From Christensenella sp. UBA4263 (lineage in GTDB: Bacteria > Bacillota > Clostridia > Christensenellales > Aristaeellaceae): a stretch of 44,698 nt of DNA. Positions 14,897 through 22,890 of the stretch are shown piece by piece. A program made the translations under genes and the position numbers. Positions within the stretch are counted from its first letter, which is position 1. Each line of letters starts with the position of its first letter. The notes beneath the pieces are model-generated. The model was not told the origin of the DNA. It searched no databases and saw nothing but the letters and a program-made list of their open reading frames with translations. The stretch covers positions 1 to 44,698 of the forward strand of contig DGWH01000055.1 of the NCBI GenBank assembly GCA_002395225.1, written 5' to 3'.

Positions 14897-15949
14897 TTGC
14901 TGTCCTTTGTCATTGTCGGATCCGGTTACCGTTCCCAGTATTATGCCAGAGTCGCCCGGACGTATCCGGACCATTTTCGTGCCGTCTACCTGTGCCGCTC
15001 ACAGGAAAAAGCCAGCCTCATGCATGCGCAGACCGGGCTTGAAGCGTTCCGGCATGCGGATGACATTCCGTTCCGGCCGGACTTTGCCGTCGTTGCCGTC
15101 GACCGGGCCAATATCGCAAAGGTGACGGAGGAATGGCTTGACCGGGGGATTCCCGTTGTCGCGGAAACACCGGTCGGGGACACCCCTGAGGAACTGATCC
15201 GGCTGTGGAACCGTCACCTGCAGGGGGACCGGATTGTCTGCTGTGAGCAGTATCACCGGCAGCCTCTTCTCGCCGCCGGACTGGACATCATCCGGCAGGG
15301 CCTCATCGGCGCTCCCACCTCCATGTACATCTCCCTGCTGCATGACTACCATGCCATGAGCCTTATCCGTCGGGCACTGCTTGGCGGGAAGTCAGAACCG
15401 TTCGTGCTGCACGGAACATGCTTTTCATCGGATTATGTCGACACCGATTCAAGAAACAGCGCTTTCTGGGACGGCCGGACCAATACCGGCATGCGCAGCA
15501 CCGTTCATATTGCCTTCAGGTCCGGCAAGCAGGCCATTTACGATTTCTGCCCGGTTCAGTACCGTTCCTACATCCGCTCCCGCCATCTTTGTGTCCGCGG
15601 CCCCCGGGGCGAATGGAGCGATTGTCAGATTCTGTATCTGGATGAGCAGAATGAACCGAAACGTCTCTCCCTTGCCCCTATTCTCCCCGAACGCTACCGC
15701 TGTCTGGACACCCAGGCGCTTCGCGACAGGCGGCGCACCTTTACCGCCGAACTTGCCCCGGACACGATCCAGGATGAGTTTGCCATCGCTTCCATCCTTT
15801 TTGACATGAAGGACTACCTGGCCGGCGGACCCAGTCCCTATCCCCTTGAGGAAGCCCTGGAGGATGCCTATTTTACCCTGCTCAGCCGTCAGGCACAGGA
15901 CAATCCCTTTACAGCAGTTTCCTCGGAGCGGATGCCCTGGCACACCTGA
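14897..15949 (+). CDS. Gfo/Idh/MocA-like NAD(P)-binding oxidoreductase
   Basis: A 350-residue protein. The N-terminus (FVIVGSGYRSQYYARVA) is a Rossmann nucleotide-binding start with G-x-G. RPDFAVVAVDRANIAKVTEEWLDRGIPVVAETPVGDT is placed as the family's EKP segment, but the catalytic Lys is replaced by Thr (ETP). CCEQYHRQPLLAAGLDIIRQGLIGAP begins the C-terminal domain. I chose TTG 14897, since GGAGGAGGG lies seven bases before it; a GTG at 14867 lies upstream of that site and would place the ribosome-binding sequence inside the gene. It is probably co-expressed with the two aldo/keto reductases. Substrate unknown; it may not be an active dehydrogenase. Confidence 0.8.
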   Translation: MLSFVIVGSGYRSQYYARVARTYPDHFRAVYLCRSQEKASLMHAQTGLEAFRHADDIPFRPDFAVVAVDRANIAKVTEEWLDRGIPVVAETPVGDTPEELIRLWNRHLQGDRIVCCEQYHRQPLLAAGLDIIRQGLIGAPTSMYISLLHDYHAMSLIRRALLGGKSEPFVLHGTCFSSDYVDTDSRNSAFWDGRTNTGMRSTVHIAFRSGKQAIYDFCPVQYRSYIRSRHLCVRGPRGEWSDCQILYLDEQNEPKRLSLAPILPERYRCLDTQALRDRRRTFTAELAPDTIQDEFAIASILFDMKDYLAGGPSPYPLEEALEDAYFTLLSRQAQDNPFTAVSSERMPWHT

Positions 15950-16095
15950 ATGGTCTGTCCTGTCCCGGCGCAAGCCCACAGGCGTGCAAATCGTTAAAAC
16001 CCACAAGTAACGTCGTTCCACCGGCGCAGGCGCGTCGGTTTGACAAGTCATTACAATGCCGAAACATCCGATTTCGGTGCTTAGAGGATGTCACT

Positions 16096-17076
16096 ATGAA
16101 AACACGTATTTTTGGAAAAAGCGGCCGTGCAGTCAGTGAAATCGGCCTTGGCACCTGGCAATTGGGCACCCGCTGGGGCGACCCGTTCAACCACGAGGAA
16201 GCCATGCGGATTCTTGAGGCAGCCGATTCTGCCGGCATCACGTTTATCGATACCGCCGACGTTTACAATGGCGGAAAAAGCGAGGAAACCATCGGCGAAT
16301 ACGTCTCTGCCCGCCCGGATCATTTTTACATCACCACCAAATGCGGCCGCCGTCTCAATCCTCATACGGCCGAAATGTACACGCCCGAGGCCATAGCCGG
16401 ATTTATTGACGGAAGTCTCAGCCGGATGAAACTCGAAAAGCTTGACATGATCCTCCTGCACTGCCCGCCCACCCCCGTCTTCCGCAGGGATGACATCTTT
16501 GCCGAACTTGAGCGGCAGAAAGCGGCAGGCAAAATTGCCGGATACGGCGTCAGCATTGAGAAGGTCGAGGAAGGCCTGGCCGCCATGGATTATGACATCT
16601 CCGCCATGGAGGTCATTTTCAACATGTTCCGTCTCAAGCCCCTGGATACCCTTTTCCCCATGGCCGCCAAAAAGAACGTGGCCATCATTGCCCGCGTTCC
16701 GCTGGCCAGCGGCATCCTGACCGGGCGCTATACCAGGGATACCTCCTTCGGTCCCAAGGATCACCGGACTTTCAACCGGGATGGTGCTTCCTTTGACAAG
16801 GGTGAGACCTTCTCCGGTGTCCCCTATGAACTGGGCATTGAGGCCGCGGATGAACTGAAGAAGGTGTTCGGCACCGCCGATCTGGCCCCCATCGCCATTC
16901 GCTGGATCCTCATGCATCCTGAGGTCAGCGTCGTCATTCCGGGTGCCAGCAAAGCCACGCAGGTTCTTGAAAATGTCCGTGCCACCGAGCTTCCTCCCCT
17001 GACCGATACCCAGATGAACGCGGTTACCGATATTTACAACCGCTGTCTCCGTGACCTGATTCATCCCCAGTGGTAA
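16096..17076 (+). CDS. Aldo/keto reductase
   Basis: A 326-residue cytoplasmic oxidoreductase of the AKR superfamily using NAD(P)H. The catalytic tetrad is present: Asp and Tyr in FIDTADVYNGGKSEE, Lys in FYITTKCG, His in MILLHCPP. The C-terminal cofactor segment IPGASKATQVLENV also fits. A short ribosome-binding site (AGAGGATG) precedes ATG 16096. The next gene begins 27 bases after its stop and is also an aldo/keto reductase. With the Gfo/Idh-like protein upstream, this suggests a set of sugar or sugar-derivative redox enzymes. Confidence 0.94.
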   Translation: MKTRIFGKSGRAVSEIGLGTWQLGTRWGDPFNHEEAMRILEAADSAGITFIDTADVYNGGKSEETIGEYVSARPDHFYITTKCGRRLNPHTAEMYTPEAIAGFIDGSLSRMKLEKLDMILLHCPPTPVFRRDDIFAELERQKAAGKIAGYGVSIEKVEEGLAAMDYDISAMEVIFNMFRLKPLDTLFPMAAKKNVAIIARVPLASGILTGRYTRDTSFGPKDHRTFNRDGASFDKGETFSGVPYELGIEAADELKKVFGTADLAPIAIRWILMHPEVSVVIPGASKATQVLENVRATELPPLTDTQMNAVTDIYNRCLRDLIHPQW

Positions 17077-17103
17077 ATTATCCCTTTTGACAGGAGGTCC
17101 CGC

Positions 17104-18237
17104 ATGAAATACCGTTCCTTTGGCAAGCTTGGAATCACCGGCTCCGCGTTCGGCCTTGGCTGCATGCGTTTCAATGGTCCGGCATCCGGCGACAGCACCA
17201 TTGATGAGCAGAAAGCCATCTCCCTCATCCGTCATGCCATTGACGGCGGCGTCACCTACATCGATACCGCTTACGTCTACCTGAACAGAACATCTGAAAC
17301 CGTCCTTGGAAAAGCCCTTCGCGACGGTTACCGCGACAAGGTCATGATCGCCACCAAAATGCCCATTGATCATGTCCATAACCGGGCTGAAATGGAAGCT
17401 CTTTTCGAAGAAGAACTGCGGAAACTGCAGACCGACCATATTGACTTTTACCTGATGCACGCCGTCAATGCCGAACGCTGGGAGCGCTTTAAGGCCATTG
17501 GCGCACCGGAATTCTTTGAGGAACTGAAACAGAAAGGCAAGATCCGCTACAAGTGCTTCTCCTTCCACGATGATTATCCTGCCTTCGAGAAGATCATAAA
17601 TGATAACGACTGGGACATGGTCCAGATTCAATACAATTTCATGGACATCAACAACCAGGCCGGAACCAAAGGCCTTGAACTCGCCGGGAAGCTTGGCATT
17701 CCGGTAGTCATCATGGAAGGTCTCCTTGGCGGACGCCTTGCCAAGGCTCCGGACAACGTCCAGGCGCTGTACGATCAGTTCCCGGTCAAACGTTCCCCTG
17801 TAGAATGGGCCTTCCGCTGGCTGTGCAATCATCCCGAGGTAGCCGTTGTCCTCTCCGGCTGCAACGAAATGGAACAGGTGGATGAAAACCTGCGCATCTT
17901 TGATACCGTAGAGCCGGGCATCATGTCCGCCGAGGAACTGAAACTCATGGACGATGTCCGCGCCGCCTATCTGAGCCGCACCAAAATCGGCTGCACTGAC
18001 TGCCGCTACTGCATGCCCTGTCCCAACGGCGTCAACATTCCCGGCACCTTCGCCGTATGGAACAAGACATCCCTGTACAATACCGATCCAAAAGAAGACG
18101 GCAACCTTAAAGAGATTCTCTCTGCGAACGCAGGCGCCGACCGCTGTATCGGCTGCGGTGCCTGCGAGGCCCAGTGCCCGCAGCACCTCAACATCATTGA
18201 ATCCCTGCAGAATGCCTGGCAGGATCTTGGACTTTAA
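17104..18237 (+). CDS. Aldo/keto reductase with C-terminal 2x[4Fe-4S] ferredoxin domain
   Basis: A 377-residue protein. The first ~290 residues are an aldo/keto reductase: Asp/Tyr in YIDTAYVYLNRTSE, Lys in MIATKMP, His in FYLMHAV. The last ~80 residues carry two cysteine clusters, CTDCRYCMPCPNGVNI and CIGCGACEAQCPQHLNI, each of the type that holds a [4Fe-4S] centre. This fused form is common in anaerobes and probably links the reductase to ferredoxin-type electron transfer. TTGACAGGAGG precedes ATG 17104. Substrate not known. Confidence 0.95.
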   Translation: MKYRSFGKLGITGSAFGLGCMRFNGPASGDSTIDEQKAISLIRHAIDGGVTYIDTAYVYLNRTSETVLGKALRDGYRDKVMIATKMPIDHVHNRAEMEALFEEELRKLQTDHIDFYLMHAVNAERWERFKAIGAPEFFEELKQKGKIRYKCFSFHDDYPAFEKIINDNDWDMVQIQYNFMDINNQAGTKGLELAGKLGIPVVIMEGLLGGRLAKAPDNVQALYDQFPVKRSPVEWAFRWLCNHPEVAVVLSGCNEMEQVDENLRIFDTVEPGIMSAEELKLMDDVRAAYLSRTKIGCTDCRYCMPCPNGVNIPGTFAVWNKTSLYNTDPKEDGNLKEILSANAGADRCIGCGACEAQCPQHLNIIESLQNAWQDLGL

Positions 18238-18411
18238 TGCACTTTCCCCTGTTCCAGGCATCTGCTCGACCTCAATGCCGGGCAAATTCCGGCCACGGCC
18301 TGCAGCATGACTGCCGTCCAGGCAACAGGGATCAATAAACGTATGAAAAACGGTTTTCTCTCTTTCGAAGCTTCCATTCTGTCTTTCGACGTCACAGCCT
18401 GACTGTAACCC

Positions 18412-18440
18412 GATTTGACCCTGTGTCGCACTGCGACAGG
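18412..18440 (-). repeat. Dispersed hairpin + GTCAAAT element, copy D
   Basis: Read on the minus strand it is CCTGTCGC-AGT-GCGACA followed by CAGGGTCAAATC. The hairpin and GTCAAATC match copies C and E; sequence after that diverges. It points away from the secreted-protein gene. Confidence 0.5.
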
Positions 18441-18557
18441 AATGCTCCCTGAGAGAAAGCCGCTTTTTATGTGTATTTGGATTGCAGCAGGCATGGAAAT
18501 TGAATGGAATCATCCTATACACATTTTTACTGTGTCCAAAGGAAATTTGTCTATTTT

Positions 18558-18590
18558 TTATAACCAGTGTTGGATAAAACCTGTTATAAT
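18558..18590 (+). promoter_or_regulatory. Promoter/operator-like dyad before the secreted repeat protein
   Basis: TATAAT at 18585-18590 is a perfect -10 box, about 38 bases before the start codon. TTATAAC (18558-18564) and GTTATAA (18583-18589) form an inverted repeat whose right arm overlaps that -10 box, as for a repressor or activator site. No good -35 hexamer lies at 16-18 bases. Confidence 0.4.
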
Positions 18591-18628
18591 TATAGAAGTA
18601 TTCTACACTTTGTTTTGAGGAGGAAAAC

Positions 18629-21600
18629 ATGAACATCAGAAAATACAGCAGTCTGCTGCTTGTCATAATCATGCTCTTCAGCCTGATCATCCCATCAGGT
18701 GCAATGGCTGAAGGCACTGCTGAAGCCCCGGCTGCAAGCAACGAATCCTCTGGTGAAACTCCGGCGGCAAACGGCGAGTCTTCCGATGAAACTCAGCCGG
18801 CAGCCAGTGAGCCTGTCGATGTAACTGAGCCTGTGATTGTCGATGCCACTGTAGATGATCCGCAAAAGACTGCGGAATATAACAGCATTGCCGTCACGGA
18901 TGACACGCCGGCTGTACAGGTTTCAGCTAAAGGGGACAACGTTTCCGCTAATCTTAAAATCACCGAGAACGTGAGCGATACGGTTACGGAAGATGGGCTT
19001 TCGCAGAGTATCGTGGCAAATGCCTTCAGCAGCGGTTCAGCATCTGTCGGTGTCGGCGGAGATGTCCTCGCCTCCAGTAAATCAGATGCCAGCACTGCGA
19101 TTGATGCCTCCAGCTATAGCAGCGGCGATACAGATGTAAAAGTCGGAGGCGATGTGACAGATTCCAGCGAAGCAGGCAATAGTACTGCTATTGATGCCTA
19201 CAGCGACAACGGCACCACAGATGTGACAGTCGACGGAAATGTCATCGCCTCCGGGAAAACCGAAACTGATATCGGTTCTACTGCAGGGATAGTTGCCAGC
19301 AGTAATTCCGGCGGTACTACGTTAGTAAATGTCGGAGGAGATATAAACGCTTCAAGAGAATCCAGCAGCAGCAATCCAACCCATTCAACCGCTGTTTCAG
19401 CACAAAGCCATGGCACAGGTTCCTCAACGGAAGTATCTGTTGGCGGAAGCGTCACCTCGGATGCCAGCTCGACAGGTGAAGGGCAAATTGATGCAACCGG
19501 CATCTCTGTTTCTCCTCCCCGTTACGGCGAAGGCGGTTCCACAAAAGTAACCATTTCAGGTGATGTAACCACTACAAACAGCACCAATTCTTCCGGCAAT
19601 GCAACTGGTATTGATGTTTCCATTGACATCAATAATCAAACGGCAGAAATTACCGTAGGCGGAAACCTCACTGCCTCGACTGAGCTTGAAAACGGCAATT
19701 ACTCACAAGCAAAAGCGATAGACATATCTAATCACGGCGAAAACTCCTCAACAACCATCTCCATTGAAGGAAATGTTGATGCCACTGCTAAATCCACCGA
19801 TGAAAGCCGGGTATATGCTTATGGCGCAGAAACAAGTACATACAACAAAAATGATACAGTAAAGATGCATATCGGCGGAGACCTGACTGCTTCCAGCGAG
19901 TCAGCCGGCGGAGATGCACAAGCAACCGGCATGAACGTAACGAGCGTCACCCTTGGCGCAACGGATATATCTGTTGACGGCAATATAAATGTCACTGCCT
20001 CAGGCGGACCCGGTAAAAATGCCGGTGCGCGTGCAACCGGCATGTCTATACTGGACGGCAATGGCGGTACAACAAATGTATCTGTCGGCGGCAACATTAA
20101 TGTTTCTGCCTCAGCTGAATCCGATCTTTCTTCTTACGGGGCCGGCGTCCAGGTTGAAAGTTATACGAAAACAACCAAAACCACTGTTGATGTCAAAGGC
20201 GGTATCGATGTTCAGTCCAAGAACGGCGCTACCGGCATCAGTGCAGTTTCATACTCTGGCAGCCTCATAGATGTTTCAATCGGCAATGGAGTATCCGTCA
20301 CCACAGAAGGCTCTGGCACTCATCGTGCCGTCGAGGCTGTTACAAATGATAAAGACAGCCAGGTTAATATCACGGTTACCGGCGATGTAACACTGAACGG
20401 AACTGTTGAAAATACCCATGAACTGACAGAATCCTCTGAGAGTGAAACTCCTCCCACAGAGCCCTATTATTCAACCTATGATGCTGGCGTTGCAGCACAG
20501 GTTTCCAAAGGCAGCATCATCAGCGTCAGCATCGAGGAAGGAAACAGCGTCAGCCTCATTAACAATGATGTTACCATAACAGAGGGCGGCGAAACAATTG
20601 ACGCCTACTCCGATCCTTCCGGAACAGGCGTTTCCGTCAGCGATCGAAAAAACCAGGAACCTGCTGCCAATACGGTAACGATCCGTGTTGAAGATACCGA
20701 CGGAAACGATACCTATACCGATGACTTATTCGACAACGGAAATATCGTCGGCGGGGACGCCGGGCTTCAGGTTGTCCTGAACGAAAACAGCAAAACGTCG
20801 GTTAACGTTGTTGCATCCGGTTCAATCACGGGCGGAAATGCGGCCGTCCTGGTCAATAAGAATGTCACGGAAGACAATCTTTCCCTGACGGTATGGCAAA
20901 TCGTTCCGACCGAAACAATTGATCAGGAGGAACATGTCGTTGTCACAAAAGAGGTAACGGACGAAGGTTATCAGGTTCCTGTTTCAACGGAACAGACACA
21001 GAAGATTGAGCAGAATATCCAGTACATCATCAAGGTTGAACCCAATGCCAATGCGACCCTGACCACCGGCGGAACGACCGAATACGAGGGATATAACGTC
21101 GCTCATCAGGGCGACCGAATTACCCTGAAAGTAAACGCAGCGGATGGTTACTATATCGAAGGGGCCTACAACGGACTGGGCGAGCGGATCCCGCTGCAGT
21201 ATGCGGACGGCGTCTATTATATTGATGTCCCCATGGGCGGCGGCATCTATCTGTCGGCAAGAGTCGGCAAGCATCAGGAAGCCGCACCGGAAGAAAGTTC
21301 AGCGCCTGCTGTCCGTGTTGAATCAAAAGGCGATGGACTGACGGCGATTACTACCATGGAGTCCGGCAGCCGCAACGCCATTTCTGATGCCAATAAGTAT
21401 CTGAAAGCAGAGGAGCGCCAGACAATGGCATCACTTCCGCCGATGCAGCAGCTCCTGGTCGTCATGACGAAAGCAGGCTTTGGCGAAGCGGCCGCTGCCT
21501 CCGGCTTCACGATGACCGAGGAGGCACAGAAATTCATCGACTCCCTGAACGTTGATCTTCGCGGCGCAGTAAAAGTCCTTGAAAAGTACGAAAACGGCGT

Positions 21601-21706
21601 CAAGGTAAAATGGTACACCATTGAAATGGTCTTCCCGGGAAATCAGATTGCCCGCGTTGCCTTCCGGCAGCTGGAGGACGGTACCTGGGAGATCAAAATG
21701 CTTTAA
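18629..21706 (+). CDS. Large secreted repeat protein (beta-helix-like repeats), function unknown
   Basis: A 1025-residue protein with a signal peptide (LLLVIIMLFSLIIPSGAMA, cleaved near residue 28). A Ser/Thr/Glu-rich linker follows, then from about 75 to 640 a region where a VxVGGDVxASS-like motif recurs every 30-50 residues, 14 or so times (for example VGVGGDVLASS, VKVGGDVTDSS, VSVGGNINVSA). Each is followed by a STAIDAxS-like strand, giving the look of a right-handed beta-helix adhesin. A segment near 800-880 (YIIKVEPNANATLTTGG; GDRITLKVNAADGYYIEG) resembles a bacterial repeat/Ig-like fold. The last ~120 residues form a distinct mixed domain I do not recognise. No LPXTG motif, S-layer homology repeat or membrane anchor is seen. 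GAGGAGGAAAAC precedes ATG. Composition is lower in GC than the neighbours. Confidence 0.85.
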   Translation: MNIRKYSSLLLVIIMLFSLIIPSGAMAEGTAEAPAASNESSGETPAANGESSDETQPAASEPVDVTEPVIVDATVDDPQKTAEYNSIAVTDDTPAVQVSAKGDNVSANLKITENVSDTVTEDGLSQSIVANAFSSGSASVGVGGDVLASSKSDASTAIDASSYSSGDTDVKVGGDVTDSSEAGNSTAIDAYSDNGTTDVTVDGNVIASGKTETDIGSTAGIVASSNSGGTTLVNVGGDINASRESSSSNPTHSTAVSAQSHGTGSSTEVSVGGSVTSDASSTGEGQIDATGISVSPPRYGEGGSTKVTISGDVTTTNSTNSSGNATGIDVSIDINNQTAEITVGGNLTASTELENGNYSQAKAIDISNHGENSSTTISIEGNVDATAKSTDESRVYAYGAETSTYNKNDTVKMHIGGDLTASSESAGGDAQATGMNVTSVTLGATDISVDGNINVTASGGPGKNAGARATGMSILDGNGGTTNVSVGGNINVSASAESDLSSYGAGVQVESYTKTTKTTVDVKGGIDVQSKNGATGISAVSYSGSLIDVSIGNGVSVTTEGSGTHRAVEAVTNDKDSQVNITVTGDVTLNGTVENTHELTESSESETPPTEPYYSTYDAGVAAQVSKGSIISVSIEEGNSVSLINNDVTITEGGETIDAYSDPSGTGVSVSDRKNQEPAANTVTIRVEDTDGNDTYTDDLFDNGNIVGGDAGLQVVLNENSKTSVNVVASGSITGGNAAVLVNKNVTEDNLSLTVWQIVPTETIDQEEHVVVTKEVTDEGYQVPVSTEQTQKIEQNIQYIIKVEPNANATLTTGGTTEYEGYNVAHQGDRITLKVNAADGYYIEGAYNGLGERIPLQYADGVYYIDVPMGGGIYLSARVGKHQEAAPEESSAPAVRVESKGDGLTAITTMESGSRNAISDANKYLKAEERQTMASLPPMQQLLVVMTKAGFGEAAAASGFTMTEEAQKFIDSLNVDLRGAVKVLEKYENGVKVKWYTIEMVFPGNQIARVAFRQLEDGTWEIKML

Positions 21707-21728
21707 TGACAGAGCATCAAACAGCAGA

Positions 21729-21756
21729 AAAAGCCAGCCCTCACGGGCTGGCTTTT
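21729..21756. terminator. Bidirectional terminator
   Basis: AAAAGCCAGCCC (21729-21740) pairs with GGGCTGGCTTTT (21745-21756) around a TCAC loop, just after the repeat-protein stop. A and T runs on the two sides suit termination in both directions, serving the converging cystatin-like gene as well. Confidence 0.85.
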
Positions 21757-21832
21757 CTCCATTCTGCAGGACGTGCAGGGTTCTGCCGGTTTCCTGCTCT
21801 GCGCCTTTCAGAAAAGCGCGTGCAAGGGCCGT

Positions 21833-22711
21833 TTAGTCCACGCCGTAGGTGCAGAACATCCCGACATCAAAATTGGCAATATTCATCAGTGAGACATTTC
21901 CCTGGAGATCCTCGTACAGATAGACAATGACAAAGTACGGTACGGCATCGGGATAAACCCCCGTCGCCTGGCAGAGAATGGCATGATTGGTGCCGGAGAC
22001 AACCTGTGAACCGAGATAGGCCACAGGGGTGTAATTCACTCCCACCAGTCCTTCCATTCCCTTGTCCAGTAATGCCTTCACCTCATCCGTGATGGTCGGA
22101 TCCGCGGCCGGAGTCCATCCGCCGGCAATGGTAAGCATCATATTCTCCGCTTCATCAATGGAGACAAAGCCGGCATCATCCGTTTCATTCCAGATTCCAT
22201 AGTAAGGAAGCGTCTTTGCATCCGGATCCACTTCCTGCATATGCGACCAGGACATAAAGCCCTCGGGCAGCTTCTCAATCGGCGTACCGGTTTCATAGAT
22301 CATCACCGTCTCCGCCTTCCCCAGACCGTAAGGCGGGGCGGTCACATAACGGATCTGATCCTCAATGGCCTCAGGCACCTGACCCTCGTCCATCTCAACT
22401 TTGATCTTTACCTTCCATGTGGTTTCATCCACTTTTTCGGGATCGGAAAACTGTCCGTGGAAGGTGCATCCATATACGGTGCCGTTCGGATATCCCTCAC
22501 CGGTTTCCCCCATCTCACTGTCATGGAAATTTCCGGCAAATGCGCCATTCGCATCCATAATCAGTTCGGTGCTCCATGCACCCGCGCCGCTGGAAAACTC
22601 AAACCATTTTCCCTGAATTTTGGAAAAGAGATCCTCCTCCGCGATTCCCGAAACAACGATCATGACAGCCAGCAAAAGCGCTGCCAGCAGGGCTGTATAT
22701 TTTCTGTTCAT
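21833..22711 (-). CDS. Secreted protein with C-terminal stefin/cystatin-like domain
   Basis: A 292-residue exported protein. Residues 1-24 are a signal peptide (ALLAALLLAVMIVVSGIAEE) without a lipobox Cys. Residues 25-190 form a domain starting IQGKWFEFSSGAGAWSTELI, possibly a lipocalin-like beta-barrel; I do not recognise it firmly. Residues 197-292 follow the stefin layout: an N-terminal GG (197-198, GGWTPA), a helix (TITDEVKALLDKGMEGL), then YTPVAYLGSQVVSGTNHAIL with QVVSG at 236-240 in place of the inhibitory QVVAG loop, then paired strands. Such domains inhibit papain-type cysteine proteases; that function here is inferred. It converges on the large repeat protein gene. Confidence 0.75.
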   Translation of the reverse strand: MNRKYTALLAALLLAVMIVVSGIAEEDLFSKIQGKWFEFSSGAGAWSTELIMDANGAFAGNFHDSEMGETGEGYPNGTVYGCTFHGQFSDPEKVDETTWKVKIKVEMDEGQVPEAIEDQIRYVTAPPYGLGKAETVMIYETGTPIEKLPEGFMSWSHMQEVDPDAKTLPYYGIWNETDDAGFVSIDEAENMMLTIAGGWTPAADPTITDEVKALLDKGMEGLVGVNYTPVAYLGSQVVSGTNHAILCQATGVYPDAVPYFVIVYLYEDLQGNVSLMNIANFDVGMFCTYGVD

Positions 22712-22746
22712 GTGATCCTCCTCATTTTGTGTTTGTCACATCTATA

Positions 22747-22763
22747 AGACGAAACATTCGTCT
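22747..22763 (-). promoter_or_regulatory. Inverted repeat upstream of the cystatin-like gene
   Basis: AGACGAA-aca-TTCGTCT is a perfect 7+7 dyad, about 36 bases before the start codon. It may be an operator or an mRNA 5' stem. No protein can be assigned to it. Confidence 0.35.
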
Positions 22764-22839
22764 GATTTTGTCCCGAAAAAATCGTCTCAGTTATTTATAC
22801 GAACGAAATCGCCCATTAGCTTTCCAAAACACGCAAAAT

Positions 22840-22860
22840 ATGCCGCCCAATGGGCGGCAT
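22840..22860 (-). terminator. Terminator of the liv operon
   Basis: ATGCCGCCC pairs with GGGCGGCAT (22840-22860) in a tight stem 30 bases after the livJ-like stop. On the minus strand it is followed by TATTTTGCGTGTTTTGG, a T-rich tail. Confidence 0.75.
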
Positions 22861-22890
22861 GATTTTAGCAGTTAGGGATACGATACGCTG

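Larger units (their letters stand above)
18238..18628. other. Intergenic region between the reductases and the secreted repeat protein
   Basis: Nothing protein-coding is supported. It contains a minus-orientation copy of the hairpin + GTCAAAT element (18412-18440) and an AT-rich promoter region with a dyad (18558-18590). No clear terminator for the reductase genes was seen; a weak stem GCCGG/CCGGC occurs near 18280. Confidence 0.5.

Noticed and set aside
16081..18741. An 886-codon open frame opposite the two aldo/keto reductases
   Set aside because: It is antisense to two clear enzymes with complete catalytic residues and lacks any recognisable domain.
19020..20540. Repeats in the secreted protein gene as a possible CRISPR or tandem DNA array
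   Set aside because: The DNA copies diverge; only the encoded motif recurs, with spacers of varied length, in a continuous reading frame.
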